Source of the DNA: Endozoicomonas sp. NE40
GTDB lineage: Bacteria; Pseudomonadota; Gammaproteobacteria; Pseudomonadales; Endozoicomonadaceae
Direction: 5' to 3'
NCBI RefSeq assembly: GCF_040549045.1
Contig: NZ_JBEWTB010000002.1
Span: 124,001-188,000 of the forward strand
Length of the DNA: 64,000 nt
The notes under the pieces were generated by a model, which saw only the letters and a list, made by a program, of their open reading frames with translations, was not told where the DNA came from and did no database searches. The translations under genes and the position numbers were made by a program. How positions within the stretch are numbered: the stretch's first letter is position 1; every line of letters starts with the position of its first letter. Below, in pieces: positions 26,519 through 35,486 of this stretch.

Positions 26519-28128
26519 CAGTCCGCCTCCTTAATCCAGCGTTCAAGAATGGTTGCTATCTGATCAGGACTGGAAACCGCCAGATCCCGCACACGGTCCG
26601 ACGCTGTTGCATCGACCTTGCTGAACGCATCATCGTCGTCTGAATCTTCATTGCCAGCACCCGCATCCAGCAACGCCAGCTCTGCTGCCAGTGCCGCCTG
26701 TTCATGACGTTGACGTCGCTGACGTACACTGTAAAAAATGGCAGCAGCAATCACTCCCACCAGGGCCAGTGCCAACAAACCAATCATTACCGGCATCATT
26801 GAACCACCTTCACGTACCGCCATTGCCACGGAAGAAATCTGAACCTCTTCAGCAACAGCCTCATCAAAAAACGGCAGTGAACGTACAGAAATACGATCAC
26901 CACGGTCCAGGTCAACACCCACAGCATTCCGCACCAGGTCGTCTACTGCAGACAGTGTCAGTTCAGCATCCACCCCATCAATACGACTGTTGAGAATGAC
27001 AGAGGCATTGATACGTGCAATGCGGAACGCCTCCTGGCGCTGAAAGCTCAGGGTACGGTCCACTTCATAATTACGAATAGTACTGACAGACGATTCACTG
27101 CCCTCAGGCGTCTCTACTTCTTCGTTCAGATTATCGACATTGGAAGAGGCCCCCGGCACACCACTGGCCCCTTTGGGATTGCTGCTACCACTGTAACTTT
27201 CGCTTCTTAATACCGATGTTTCAGGATCGAATCCCTCGCGGGAGTGCTCCTGATAACTGAAATCAATGTCAGCATTCACTGCCACACGCAGGTTATCCTT
27301 GCCAACCACCGGTTCCAGCAGTTGCGTCAGCCGCTGAACATACTGCTGCTCAATCGTCCGGCGATACTGCATCTGCTTATCAGTCTGACTCGGGGTATTC
27401 TCATTAGTCGTCAGCGGATTACTGTTCTGATCCAGAACATGGATACGTTCAGGTTTGAGGTCAGGAAAACTACCCGACAGAAGATTGATAATACCCTGCA
27501 CCTGACGCCCTTCCATCCGAATACCCGGATACAGATCCAGATAGACCGACGCAGAAGGCTCAACCTGTTCACGCAGAAAGGCTGTACGTTCCGGCACAGC
27601 CAGATGAACTCGGGCGGTACGGACCGGCCTCAGACTGGCAATGGTCTGCTCCAGCTCGCCTTCCAGTCCCTTAAGATACTGTTTGCGCTCAACAAACTGA
27701 CTGCGACCCAGCTGACCACCACTGGTCAACAACTCCATGCCGGCTGAAGCCGCAGGTTTAATACCTGCTGTAGCCAGCTGCATACGGGCGGTATTCAACT
27801 CGTCAGCTGCAACCATTATCTGACCACTGGTCGGATGCAAACGGTAATCCATCTGACCGGCATCCAGCGCTTCAACCACTGCTGCAACATCGTACAACTC
27901 CTGACGACCATAAAGCGGACGCCAGTTGTCGCTTTCATTGCCACTACTGAGCCATAGTCCGGTCACAATCACCAGACTGAGCAGCAGTGATGCACCCACA
28001 GCAACCGCTGCAGGGTGCTTCCTGATAATACCGGGAAAGTCTTTACCGGCTCTTGATGAAAAATACGATACCCCGTCTCGCATGCGTTGCATGGCTGCGG
28101 CCGGATCCATCTTTGCAGATGCACTCAC
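26518..28128 (-). CDS. fliF: Flagellar MS-ring protein FliF
   Basis: The 536-residue protein has two membrane helices (about residues 41-64 and 447-470) flanking a large periplasmic region with ring-building motifs, including LYGRQELYDVAAVVEALDAG and RVHLAVPERTAF. Its cytosolic tail binds FliG. FliF forms the membrane ring on which the flagellum is built. It sits between fliE (18-bp gap) and fliG (overlap). Confidence 0.96.
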   Translation of the reverse strand: MSASAKMDPAAAMQRMRDGVSYFSSRAGKDFPGIIRKHPAAVAVGASLLLSLVIVTGLWLSSGNESDNWRPLYGRQELYDVAAVVEALDAGQMDYRLHPTSGQIMVAADELNTARMQLATAGIKPAASAGMELLTSGGQLGRSQFVERKQYLKGLEGELEQTIASLRPVRTARVHLAVPERTAFLREQVEPSASVYLDLYPGIRMEGRQVQGIINLLSGSFPDLKPERIHVLDQNSNPLTTNENTPSQTDKQMQYRRTIEQQYVQRLTQLLEPVVGKDNLRVAVNADIDFSYQEHSREGFDPETSVLRSESYSGSSNPKGASGVPGASSNVDNLNEEVETPEGSESSVSTIRNYEVDRTLSFQRQEAFRIARINASVILNSRIDGVDAELTLSAVDDLVRNAVGVDLDRGDRISVRSLPFFDEAVAEEVQISSVAMAVREGGSMMPVMIGLLALALVGVIAAAIFYSVRQRRQRHEQAALAAELALLDAGAGNEDSDDDDAFSKVDATASDRVRDLAVSSPDQIATILERWIKEAD

Positions 28129-28146
28129 TCTTGCTCTCCCCGACCG

Positions 28147-28488
28147 TTAGACCGGCATGTTGAACACGGTTTCGTAAGCGGACACTACCCGGTTACGCAC
28201 CTGCACAACAGCCTGAAAAGACAGAGACGCTTTTTCACTGGCAATCATGGTTCCCACCAGATCAGAGCTAAGCCCCAGCTCGTAGTCGGTTCGCATCTGG
28301 TCCGCCTCATGCCCAAGCTCACTGACATGCTGCAGCGCACCATCCAGAACCTGGGAAAACTGTACCTTGCTGTCGCTCTGAATACGCCCGGTTTCGTTGG
28401 GCATAATCCTGGTATCCTGTACATCGGTTGCCCCAGGGAGCGTTATACGCTGCTGAACAACACCCGCAAAATTATGTATTGGCTGCAT
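28147..28488 (-). CDS. fliE: Flagellar hook-basal body complex protein FliE
   Basis: The 113-residue protein has the FliE C-terminal helix pair (SDLVGTMIASEKASLSFQAV, then VRNRVVSAYETVFNMPV). FliE joins the MS ring to the rod. It is the first structural gene after the sigma-54 activator and heads the fliEFGH run. Confidence 0.93.
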   Translation of the reverse strand: MQPIHNFAGVVQQRITLPGATDVQDTRIMPNETGRIQSDSKVQFSQVLDGALQHVSELGHEADQMRTDYELGLSSDLVGTMIASEKASLSFQAVVQVRNRVVSAYETVFNMPV

Positions 28489-28522
28489 TTAACCACTTAA
28501 CTCTTATATCGATGGATGACTC

Positions 28523-28609
28523 GTAGGTTGGGACGAGCAAAGCGACTCCCAACACGCGTACTTAATGTTATTCACCGTGTTGGGAGTCATTTCATTCGTC
28601 CCAACCTAC
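28523..28609. repeat. 87-bp REP-like palindromic element between the activator gene and fliE
   Basis: GTAGGTTGGGACGA (28523) pairs with TCGTCCCAACCTAC (ending 28609), and inside it GACTCCCAACACG pairs with CGTGTTGGGAGTC. The GTAGG-start palindrome with GCRAAGCG and CCCAACA cores resembles widespread REP/RAYT-mobilised repeats. It fills most of the 150-bp gap, so an RNA hairpin here could separate the regulator from fliE. Confidence 0.75.
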
Positions 28610-28638
28610 CAGCACGTCAAATTCATTAAAATTATGTA

Positions 28639-30066
28639 TTAAGATGCCATTACCGAACCGGCAATAATTGAATCGACATCAACGCCTGATTCGCGCAATT
28701 GCGCCAGTTTGTAGCGCAGCATTCGCGTTGTCATTCCCAGCTCTTGTGCTGAACGACTACGGTGACCACCGTGCCGTTTCAACACTTCCAGAACATGCTG
28801 CCACTCCTGCTGCTTTCTTGCAGGTCCGGGATACTTGCCGGTAATCGACGATCCTTCGGCAAAATTCCCGGCATCGGCGTCCTGACGACCGGCAAATTGT
28901 TTGATACCCACTACATTAGCGACATCTGCCTTACAGTGCGCCGCCGCATGCCCAGGCAGCATCAGATCTTCAGGCAATACCACCCAGCTGCGCTTCAGAA
29001 CACCGGCTCGCTGAATAACATTTTCCAGTTCACGAATATTACCGGGCCAGTCATAGGTCTGCAGAGCTGTCATGGCTTCAGCGCTCAGCTCCGGTGCAGG
29101 CTGCCCGGACTGACTACAGGAACGACGCAGAAAAAACTGGGCCAGCGGGACAATGTCCTCAGTACGTTCACGAAGAGGCTGCAAGTGCAGGGGAAAGACA
29201 TTCAGGCGATAATAGAGGTCTTCCCTGAATCGCCCTTCTTTTACGCACTCTGCCAGATCACGATTGGTGGCAGAAACAATGCGGATATCTACCTTAACCG
29301 GCTCAGTGCCACCCAGTCGCTCAACTTCTTTTTCCTGCAGTACCCGCAACAGCTTTGCCTGCTGCTCCATAGGCATTTCAGCAATCTCATCGAGGAACAG
29401 AGTACCACCGGATGCCTGTTCAAATTTACCGGCATGGCGACTGACAGCACCCGTGAATGCACCTTTTTCATGACCAAACAGAATCGACTCCAGCATCGAT
29501 TCAGGAATGGCTGCGCAATTAACTGCGACAAAAGGGCCGTCAACACGGGGAGAGCAACGATGGACAAATCTGGCCAGGACTTCTTTGCCAGTACCTGACT
29601 CACCGCCAATCAAAATGGCGGCACTGGTCGCAGCAGCCCGCCTGGCCAGCTGTGCGGTATGATGAGTAGAAGGCGAATGGGCAATAAAACCATCCGCACC
29701 GGCCACACTGCGGAGCTGGTTCACCTTTGACACCAGCACATCCGGATCAACGGGAGAAACCAGATAATCTGCCGCCCCTGCTGAAATAAGCTCTACAGCC
29801 TGCTGCCTGTCAGCTTCCGGTGAAATAACAACGACCGGAACACCCGGCATACTCTGCATATACCGGGCAAGCAGTAAACGACAGCTTTCAGGAGCAATGC
29901 TCACCGGGATAATTGCAACATCTGGCCTGTGCTGAGTGGAAGTATCCACCAGCTCAGCTCCGTCAGTAAACGACACTTTCCAGCCGTCACTCACAAGTGC
30001 TGAAATCAGTGATTCAGGAACACTTTCATCATGACCGGTCACCAATACTTCTTTATCTGGCATCAT
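28639..30066 (-). CDS. Sigma-54 activator of flagellar genes, FlrC/FleQ-like, with a degenerate receiver
   Basis: The protein has an N-terminal receiver-like domain (about residues 1-125), a sigma-54 AAA+ domain (Walker A GGESGTGKE, GAFTGA loop GHEKGAFTGA, Walker B GGTLFLDEIAEMP) and a C-terminal Fis-type helix-turn-helix (RSAQELGMTTRMLRYKL). The receiver lacks its phosphorylation Asp (PDVAIIPV aligns with the usual PDLVLLD) and conserved Lys (YLVSPVD). It probably drives sigma-54 promoters such as the one before flgB. The frame also opens at a TTG (30072); the ATG at 30066 is preferred. Confidence 0.85.
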   Translation of the reverse strand: MMPDKEVLVTGHDESVPESLISALVSDGWKVSFTDGAELVDTSTQHRPDVAIIPVSIAPESCRLLLARYMQSMPGVPVVVISPEADRQQAVELISAGAADYLVSPVDPDVLVSKVNQLRSVAGADGFIAHSPSTHHTAQLARRAAATSAAILIGGESGTGKEVLARFVHRCSPRVDGPFVAVNCAAIPESMLESILFGHEKGAFTGAVSRHAGKFEQASGGTLFLDEIAEMPMEQQAKLLRVLQEKEVERLGGTEPVKVDIRIVSATNRDLAECVKEGRFREDLYYRLNVFPLHLQPLRERTEDIVPLAQFFLRRSCSQSGQPAPELSAEAMTALQTYDWPGNIRELENVIQRAGVLKRSWVVLPEDLMLPGHAAAHCKADVANVVGIKQFAGRQDADAGNFAEGSSITGKYPGPARKQQEWQHVLEVLKRHGGHRSRSAQELGMTTRMLRYKLAQLRESGVDVDSIIAGSVMAS

Positions 30067-30133
30067 GATCAAAAACCATTTAGCAGGCAGTAGATGTTTT
30101 CAGGAAGGCTTATCGGAGCTATCATCGGAGCTA

Positions 30134-30970
30134 TCACCGGAACAACCTGACTTCTACACGTCGGTTTTCCTGATGAGAAGCACCGGGAATGGGATAGCGC
30201 TGGCCATGATGTCGCACAGCGGTTATCAGCCCGGCATCAACCCCCAGTTCCAGAAGATAAGCCTGAACAGCCCCTGCTCTCTGCTGGGACAGCGTCAGGT
30301 TATTCAGCCGGTGTCCGGTCAGGTCGGTATGACCATCTATTTCAATAGAGGTGACTTCGCCATCGTAAGCAATCAGGTCAACGAGGTCTTTCAGACCATC
30401 TTTCTGATCCTGACCTAACGCATATCCGGCAACATCAAACTGAACAGCGTACTCTTTGCCCTGCTCCCAGCCGAGCAGAGGGAACACACTGCGTCTGTTA
30501 TTAAATTCCTGCAGAGGCTGGATAAAATCAATGGCCGGGATTTCCAGGACATTCTGCACACCAGAAGGCATCTGCAGCTCAACAACACCCCAATCACCTT
30601 TTGCCATTGCGTCCAGCAGTCTGGGTACATCACTGACAAATGTTATTTCACGCCCATCAGATAACCGGCGACCAGACTTGATAAGTTCTCCAACCGGTTC
30701 TTTATTTTTATACGCTTTCAGGGGGGAACTCATTATGAACAGAGTTGCATTATTGGCTTTTTCAATCAGATTCGGGGCTGACAGTCTGAATTCAACCGGC
30801 AGACCAGCCTGTTTATAAAAGCTGACGGTTACCGATGGCTCCAGCTGCCAATATAAAGTGGCATCATAACGGGTCGAATCCACCTTCCACTCAACCCCGT
30901 CAAAAGAGCGCACTGATGCCCCGACTGAAGCAGAAACGATTAATAAAGCCAGAAGCGCTCGAGTCAACAT
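30134..30970 (-). CDS. MotY-like OmpA-family flagellar protein
   Basis: The 278-residue protein has a signal peptide, an N-terminal domain resembling MotY (LYWQLEPSVTVSFYKQAGLP and a following DVPRLLDAMAKGDWGVVEL stretch), and a C-terminal OmpA peptidoglycan-binding domain (IEIDGHTDLTGHRLNNLTLS and RRVEVRLF). MotY forms the T-ring that anchors Na+-driven stators in Vibrio and Pseudomonas. Its position before the flagellar activator fits. A general OmpA-family protein is the alternative. Confidence 0.68.
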   Translation of the reverse strand: MLTRALLALLIVSASVGASVRSFDGVEWKVDSTRYDATLYWQLEPSVTVSFYKQAGLPVEFRLSAPNLIEKANNATLFIMSSPLKAYKNKEPVGELIKSGRRLSDGREITFVSDVPRLLDAMAKGDWGVVELQMPSGVQNVLEIPAIDFIQPLQEFNNRRSVFPLLGWEQGKEYAVQFDVAGYALGQDQKDGLKDLVDLIAYDGEVTSIEIDGHTDLTGHRLNNLTLSQQRAGAVQAYLLELGVDAGLITAVRHHGQRYPIPGASHQENRRVEVRLFR

Positions 30971-31543
30971 GTCATTCCCGATTTCTTTTTAATTCAACAA
31001 GCTGCCATCAGGAATAATCACCCTGACCAACAAAAAACAACAGATGTTAAAAACACATCGCCGCACAATTTACAAAAATGATCATTTAAATAATACGACA
31101 ACAATCAAATAATAAAAGGAAGTTAATACCACCGGAGTGTTGTGCAGATGGCACATGATGACAAACCAACCACGCTACCTACATACGTATTATTCACTAA
31201 ATAAGCAATTCTATTCATTGCGTAAAGCCAGGCAACAATGCATAGATATGCAGGAAACGTTAAAAACACAGGCGACAATGATATATTTTGTTTATTATCA
31301 ATAATATACATTACATTTTACTGACACAAATCAAGCATTGCTCATTCACTGACCAGACTAAATATCATTTTTATATATATGAATATTTATCTATTTGGTT
31401 TCGCAAAATTTACGAGGTTTGTACGTATACTGCCAGCAAACGTCAGGTGTCTATAATCCTGAGCCTTCTGTATTACGCTAAATACTTTTTAACCCGGCTA
31501 TAACACGACTATAACCCAACCATTATCCAACTATGACACGACT
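30971..31543. other. AT-rich 573-bp intergenic region before fliM
   Basis: No gene is supported. Short open frames here (for example 31288-31503) lack a ribosome site and coding character. An imperfect 17-bp direct repeat of the form CTATRACACGACTAT occurs at 31498 and 31531; the second copy overlaps the fliM start. It probably holds the promoters for motY and fliM, but no clear -24/-12 site was found. Confidence 0.6.
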
Positions 31544-32593
31544 ATGAAACAAGAAGACAATTCCTATGAGCCATTTAATCTGTATCTCGCAGGTAACATT
31601 GTTCATGGTCTAACTACATTTCTGGAAAAGATTGCCGAACAATGCGCCAACAAATTCCAGATAATGCTCAGTCATACCCTGAATGCTGAAATTAGCGTAA
31701 TGCCCGTCGTCGAAATTGAGCAGATGATTCTGCACGCTAACCACGACGACAGTTTTCTCCGCACCTGGGTAATCAACAACGAAGACACCCAGGACCTCTC
31801 TGTTGTCGCTCTGGACAGGGGCATCATCACTGCCTGTCTGGATCTTATGTGTGGAGGCTCCGGAACATACCCGGACAAAACCTACAACGTCGCGCCCACT
31901 ATGGGCGACCGACGAATGGCCTATAAGTTAATGCAGGGACTGTTCAAGAGCTTCGAAGAATCTTTTGAATCCATTAATCCCATTAAGTTCCGCATGACAA
32001 ACAAGTCTGAAGACGCTGCTGCAGAGCAAATCGATCGCTCAGCCATGGATTTTGTTGTCTGCATTTATTTTATTATTTCTATTGGCGACATCTCCGGTTC
32101 CGTTCAGTTGATGTACCCTGCCAACAGCCTGACTAAAATGGGCAACACCAAGGCTGTTGTTAACCGCAAGGAAATGCAGCAACAGCTTGAACATAGAATG
32201 CTTGACGTTGCCATTCCAATGACCGCCAAACTCGGACAACAGGAAACTTCCCTGCGAAAAGCACTATCGATTAAACCAGGCGACATCATTCCGCTTTTCA
32301 ATCCGATTGATGCCGACGTCTTTGTTGGTGACCGACTGTTCTGTAAAGCTCAGGTGATGACCGATAACAACAAACTGATGCTTAAAATTGCAAGCAGCAA
32401 TACCGATACTCCGCCTTATACAGACAAACAGGCCACCATACGTGAGGATTCACAAAAACTTACACAGGAAATAGAGAGCGAATCCCCGGCAATCGATGCC
32501 GACGAAGCTCCAGCCAGAAGAAGCAGAAGCAGAAGACGCAACCGAAGTCGGACCCGTGACAAAGAAACTGTCGCTGAGAAATCTGCAACCTGA
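31544..32593 (+). CDS. fliM: FliM-type flagellar switch protein lacking the CheY-binding peptide, with RS-rich tail
   Basis: Residues about 12-200 match the CheC-like FliM middle domain, including MCGGSGTYPDK (the FliM GGxG turn). Residues about 218-285 match the SpoA domain (KALSIKPGDIIPLF). The protein starts directly with MKQEDNSYEPFN and has no EIDALL-type CheY-binding peptide. After the SpoA domain a 65-residue tail ends in an Arg/Ser run (ARRSRSRRRNRSRTRDKE). It leads fliNOPQR-flhB-flhA; a second paralogue lies at 38936-39787. Confidence 0.88.
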   Translation: MKQEDNSYEPFNLYLAGNIVHGLTTFLEKIAEQCANKFQIMLSHTLNAEISVMPVVEIEQMILHANHDDSFLRTWVINNEDTQDLSVVALDRGIITACLDLMCGGSGTYPDKTYNVAPTMGDRRMAYKLMQGLFKSFEESFESINPIKFRMTNKSEDAAAEQIDRSAMDFVVCIYFIISIGDISGSVQLMYPANSLTKMGNTKAVVNRKEMQQQLEHRMLDVAIPMTAKLGQQETSLRKALSIKPGDIIPLFNPIDADVFVGDRLFCKAQVMTDNNKLMLKIASSNTDTPPYTDKQATIREDSQKLTQEIESESPAIDADEAPARRSRSRRRNRSRTRDKETVAEKSAT

Positions 32594-32747
32594 TCAACGT
32601 ATTAAACACAACGTTACCAGAACATTGCAATCAGAGAGTGCTGAGTCTTCATATCAAGTCAAATCACTCTCTACCGTACTGACTCTTTACCGTTGCGACT
32701 CTTTATTGTTAAAGAAGAGAGCAACAGCAAAATATTTGGAGTGACTA

Positions 32748-33107
32748 ATGTCCGCCATCATCAACGAACCAGAAGTAAACGACAACGTAGAAACAGAAGA
32801 TGCCGTCCGGGAAAATGTCGACAACAAAGTGGACAACAAGCCTGCCGGACCAGATCTGAGCATGATTCTGGATATTCCGGTTCAACTCTCTCTGGAAGTC
32901 GGCAGCACCGAACAGACCGTTGAACAGATTCTGGCTCTGGCTCAGGGTTCCGTTATTGAGCTGAACCGCAAAGCTGGCGAACCTCTGGACGTCAAGGTCA
33001 ACGGCACCCTGATTGCCCGTGGTGAAGTGGTTGAATCCCAGGGCAAGTATGGCATTCGTATTATCGACATTGCAGGCGGCAATGATCGTCTTAACTCACT
33101 GCTGTAA
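32748..33107 (+). CDS. fliN: Flagellar motor switch protein FliN
   Basis: The 119-residue protein has an acidic N-terminus and the FliN SpoA domain (ILDIPVQLSLEVGSTEQTVE, then GTLIARGEVVESQGKYGIRI). FliN forms the lower C-ring and docks FliH. The stop overlaps the fliO start, showing tight operon packing. Confidence 0.95.
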   Translation: MSAIINEPEVNDNVETEDAVRENVDNKVDNKPAGPDLSMILDIPVQLSLEVGSTEQTVEQILALAQGSVIELNRKAGEPLDVKVNGTLIARGEVVESQGKYGIRIIDIAGGNDRLNSLL

Positions 33108-33541
33108 TGCCAATGATCAGACCATGCCATCCTTTCAGGCTGATACCCCTCCTGCTGCTGACTCCCACAGTCGCTATGGCGGACACATCCCTGAACAGCC
33201 AGCTGACTCACAGCATCCTGCTAACGACAGGCATGCTGATGGTTGTTATAGCCTGCTTTCTCGGACTGGCATGGCTGACCAGAAGACTTCAGGCTAGCCA
33301 CACCGGGCAGCAGCGATCCCTGAAGATTGTAGAATCGATCCCCGTTGGGCGAAATGAGAAAATCTGCATTATCAAAGCCGGTTCAAACTACCAGGTAGTA
33401 GGAGTCACCGCCCACCAGATCACCCTGCTGGACACTCTGGATCAGGTTGAAACTGAACAACCTGCCAACCACAAAAACCAGGCCTGGAACTGGGCTCAGT
33501 CGCTTTTGCAGAAACAGCCTTTACAGAGCAATTCTCAATAA
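33107..33541 (+). CDS. fliO: Flagellar biosynthesis protein FliO
   Basis: The 144-residue protein has a hydrophobic leader (PLLLLTPTVAMA), a membrane helix (about residues 40-61), and a cytosolic domain with SLKIVESIPVGRNEKICII, the FliO signature. FliO helps assemble the FliP ring. It overlaps fliN and fliP by one base each. Confidence 0.9.
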   Translation: MPMIRPCHPFRLIPLLLLTPTVAMADTSLNSQLTHSILLTTGMLMVVIACFLGLAWLTRRLQASHTGQQRSLKIVESIPVGRNEKICIIKAGSNYQVVGVTAHQITLLDTLDQVETEQPANHKNQAWNWAQSLLQKQPLQSNSQ

Positions 33542-34401
33542 TGTCCTGCGAGATGACCAATCAGGCCAATCTGTCTATGTTCAAAACCGTACGCTTTAAA
33601 CCAGCCTGTCGCGATAACACTTTCTTAAAGAAACAAGTGTGTAAGAAGCAAGTGCGTAAACAACAAACACCTTTGGCAATAACGGTTGTCGCTCTGACCC
33701 TGTGTCTGCTGCCTGCAATCAGCTTCGCTGCACCCGACATTCCACTGCTGACCATGACCGACAGTGGCGATGCCCGGGAATACAGCACGACTCTGCAAAT
33801 CCTGCTGTTACTAAGCGCCCTGTCATTCCTGCCCGCACTGCTACTGGTTCTGACCAGCTTTACACGAATCATTGTCGTATTTTCACTGTTACGACAGGCA
33901 ATCGGCCTGCAGCAGTCACCCCCGAACCCGGTATTGATCGGTCTTGCCCTGTTCCTGACCCTGTTTATCATGCAGCCGGTATTTAACAGCACATGGCAAC
34001 AGGCCGTGGAACCCTGGATGGCAGAAGAGCTGACATTCAATGAAGCCGTTACAGAAGCCTCTATCCCCTTCAAACGCTTTATGCTGGAGCAGACCCATGC
34101 ACCGGCCCTGCAACAGATGTCCGATATTTCAGGAGAAGCTCTGGCAGACAACGCAGACGACATGCCCTTAAGCGTTCTGGTACCCGCCTTTGTAATCAGC
34201 GAACTGAAAACTGCTTTCCAGATCGGCTTTATGCTGTTCATACCCTTTCTGGTGATCGACCTGGTCGTCGCCAGCGTTCTGATGGCCATGGGTATGATGA
34301 TGCTGTCACCACTGGTGGTGTCCCTGCCCTTTAAGATCATGCTGTTTGTACTGATCGACGGCTGGACTCTGATTGTCGGCACCCTGGCCGCCAGCTTTTA
34401 A
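33541..34401 (+). CDS. fliP: Flagellar export gate protein FliP
   Basis: The 286-residue protein has four membrane helices with the FliP signatures LVLTSFTRIIVVFSLLRQAI, FLTLFIMQPVF and a following LVIDLVVASVLMAMGMMML stretch. FliP forms the core of the export gate. The N-terminal stretch before the cleavable signal (SFAAPDIP) is longer than usual, with a Cys/Lys-rich start; a later start is possible. Confidence 0.95.
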   Translation: MSCEMTNQANLSMFKTVRFKPACRDNTFLKKQVCKKQVRKQQTPLAITVVALTLCLLPAISFAAPDIPLLTMTDSGDAREYSTTLQILLLLSALSFLPALLLVLTSFTRIIVVFSLLRQAIGLQQSPPNPVLIGLALFLTLFIMQPVFNSTWQQAVEPWMAEELTFNEAVTEASIPFKRFMLEQTHAPALQQMSDISGEALADNADDMPLSVLVPAFVISELKTAFQIGFMLFIPFLVIDLVVASVLMAMGMMMLSPLVVSLPFKIMLFVLIDGWTLIVGTLAASF

Positions 34402-34448
34402 CGACCAGCCTGTAATGAAACGTCACCAGACGTACGACGGAGAACTCT

Positions 34449-34718
34449 ATGACACCGGAAATCGCTCTCGACCTGTTTCGTCAGGCGCAATTCCTGATCG
34501 TAATGATGGTCGTCGTCATTATCGGGCCGGGACTGCTGGTCGGACTGCTGGTTGCCGTTTTTCAGGCAGCCACACAGATCAACGAACAAACCCTGAGCTT
34601 CCTGCCCCGACTGCTCACCACGCTTCTGACCATTGTATTCGCCGGTCCGTGGCTGTTGCAGCAGATTATGGACCTGGCCACCTCGATCATTACCAACATA
34701 CCTGTGAATATCGGGTGA
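34449..34718 (+). CDS. fliQ: Flagellar export gate protein FliQ
   Basis: The 89-residue protein has two membrane helices and the FliQ signature AVFQAATQINEQTLSFLPRL. It joins FliP and FliR in the export gate. Length matches the family exactly. Confidence 0.95.
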   Translation: MTPEIALDLFRQAQFLIVMMVVVIIGPGLLVGLLVAVFQAATQINEQTLSFLPRLLTTLLTIVFAGPWLLQQIMDLATSIITNIPVNIG

Positions 34719-34721
34719 TAC

Positions 34722-35486
34722 GTGCTCAGTAGTGCAGAACTCACCAGCTGGATTGGCCAGCTGCTATGGCCCATGTTCCGGATCACCAGCGCCCTCTGGC
34801 TACTGCCCATTTTTGGCGGCCGGGGCGTACCGCGCCACAGTCGTCTGGCACTGGCGGGAGCCCTGGCGTTTCTAATCGCCCCCCAGCTGCACAGCCTGCC
34901 CCAGGTTGACCCTTTGTCTCCTTTGGGCATGATGATCACTGTCGAGCAGATCATTATCGGATTAAGCTTTGCCTTTATCATCAAGCTGCTGTTTACGGTT
35001 TTCACTCTGGCCGGGCAGATGATGTCAATGCAGATGGGTCTTGCCATGGCCGTGATGAACGACCCATCCAGCGGGTCCACACCTCTGCTGGGAACCTGGC
35101 TACAGACCCTGACCTTCCTGCTGTTTCTCGCTATAGACGGGCATCTGGTGCTGTTTACCGTTTTACTGGAAAGCTTTGACACCCTGCCCATTGGTGGCGG
35201 ACTCTTCGCCAGCGATTATCTCGATATCACCCTGATGGGCAGCTGGCTGTTCAGCGGTGCCTTTCTGATGGCGATGCCATCTATTTTCAGCATGCTACTG
35301 GTCAACCTCTGCTTTGGCGTCATGAGCCGGGCAGCATCACAGCTGAACATCTTCGCACTGGGTTTCCCCATGACCATGATGTTCGGCATGATCACCCTGC
35401 TTCTGGTATTGATTAACATTCCCTCAGTGTTTACTGAAATGACTGAACTGGCTCTGACTGCGCTGCGCAGTTACCTGCAGAACTGA
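34722..35486 (+). CDS. fliR: Flagellar export gate protein FliR
   Basis: The 254-residue, six-helix protein has the FliR signatures FRITSALWLLPIFGGRGVP, TLAGQMMSMQMGLAMAVMND and LNIFALGFP. The start is GTG, 3 bp after fliQ. It shares a base with the flhB start. Confidence 0.95.
   Translation: MLSSAELTSWIGQLLWPMFRITSALWLLPIFGGRGVPRHSRLALAGALAFLIAPQLHSLPQVDPLSPLGMMITVEQIIIGLSFAFIIKLLFTVFTLAGQMMSMQMGLAMAVMNDPSSGSTPLLGTWLQTLTFLLFLAIDGHLVLFTVLLESFDTLPIGGGLFASDYLDITLMGSWLFSGAFLMAMPSIFSMLLVNLCFGVMSRAASQLNIFALGFPMTMMFGMITLLLVLINIPSVFTEMTELALTALRSYLQN

Noticed and set aside
28536..28556. Sigma-54-like sequence on the minus strand before fliE
   Set aside because: It matches GG/GC spacing, but it is part of the REP-like palindrome, and its -24 element is TGGGAG rather than TGGCAC.
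31288..31503. Small AT-rich plus-strand frame before fliM
   Set aside because: It has no ribosome site, and a Tyr/Ile-rich composition expected from AT-rich non-coding DNA.
33561..34382. Long minus-strand open frame across fliP
   Set aside because: It is antisense to fliP, low in order, with no ribosome site or known motif.
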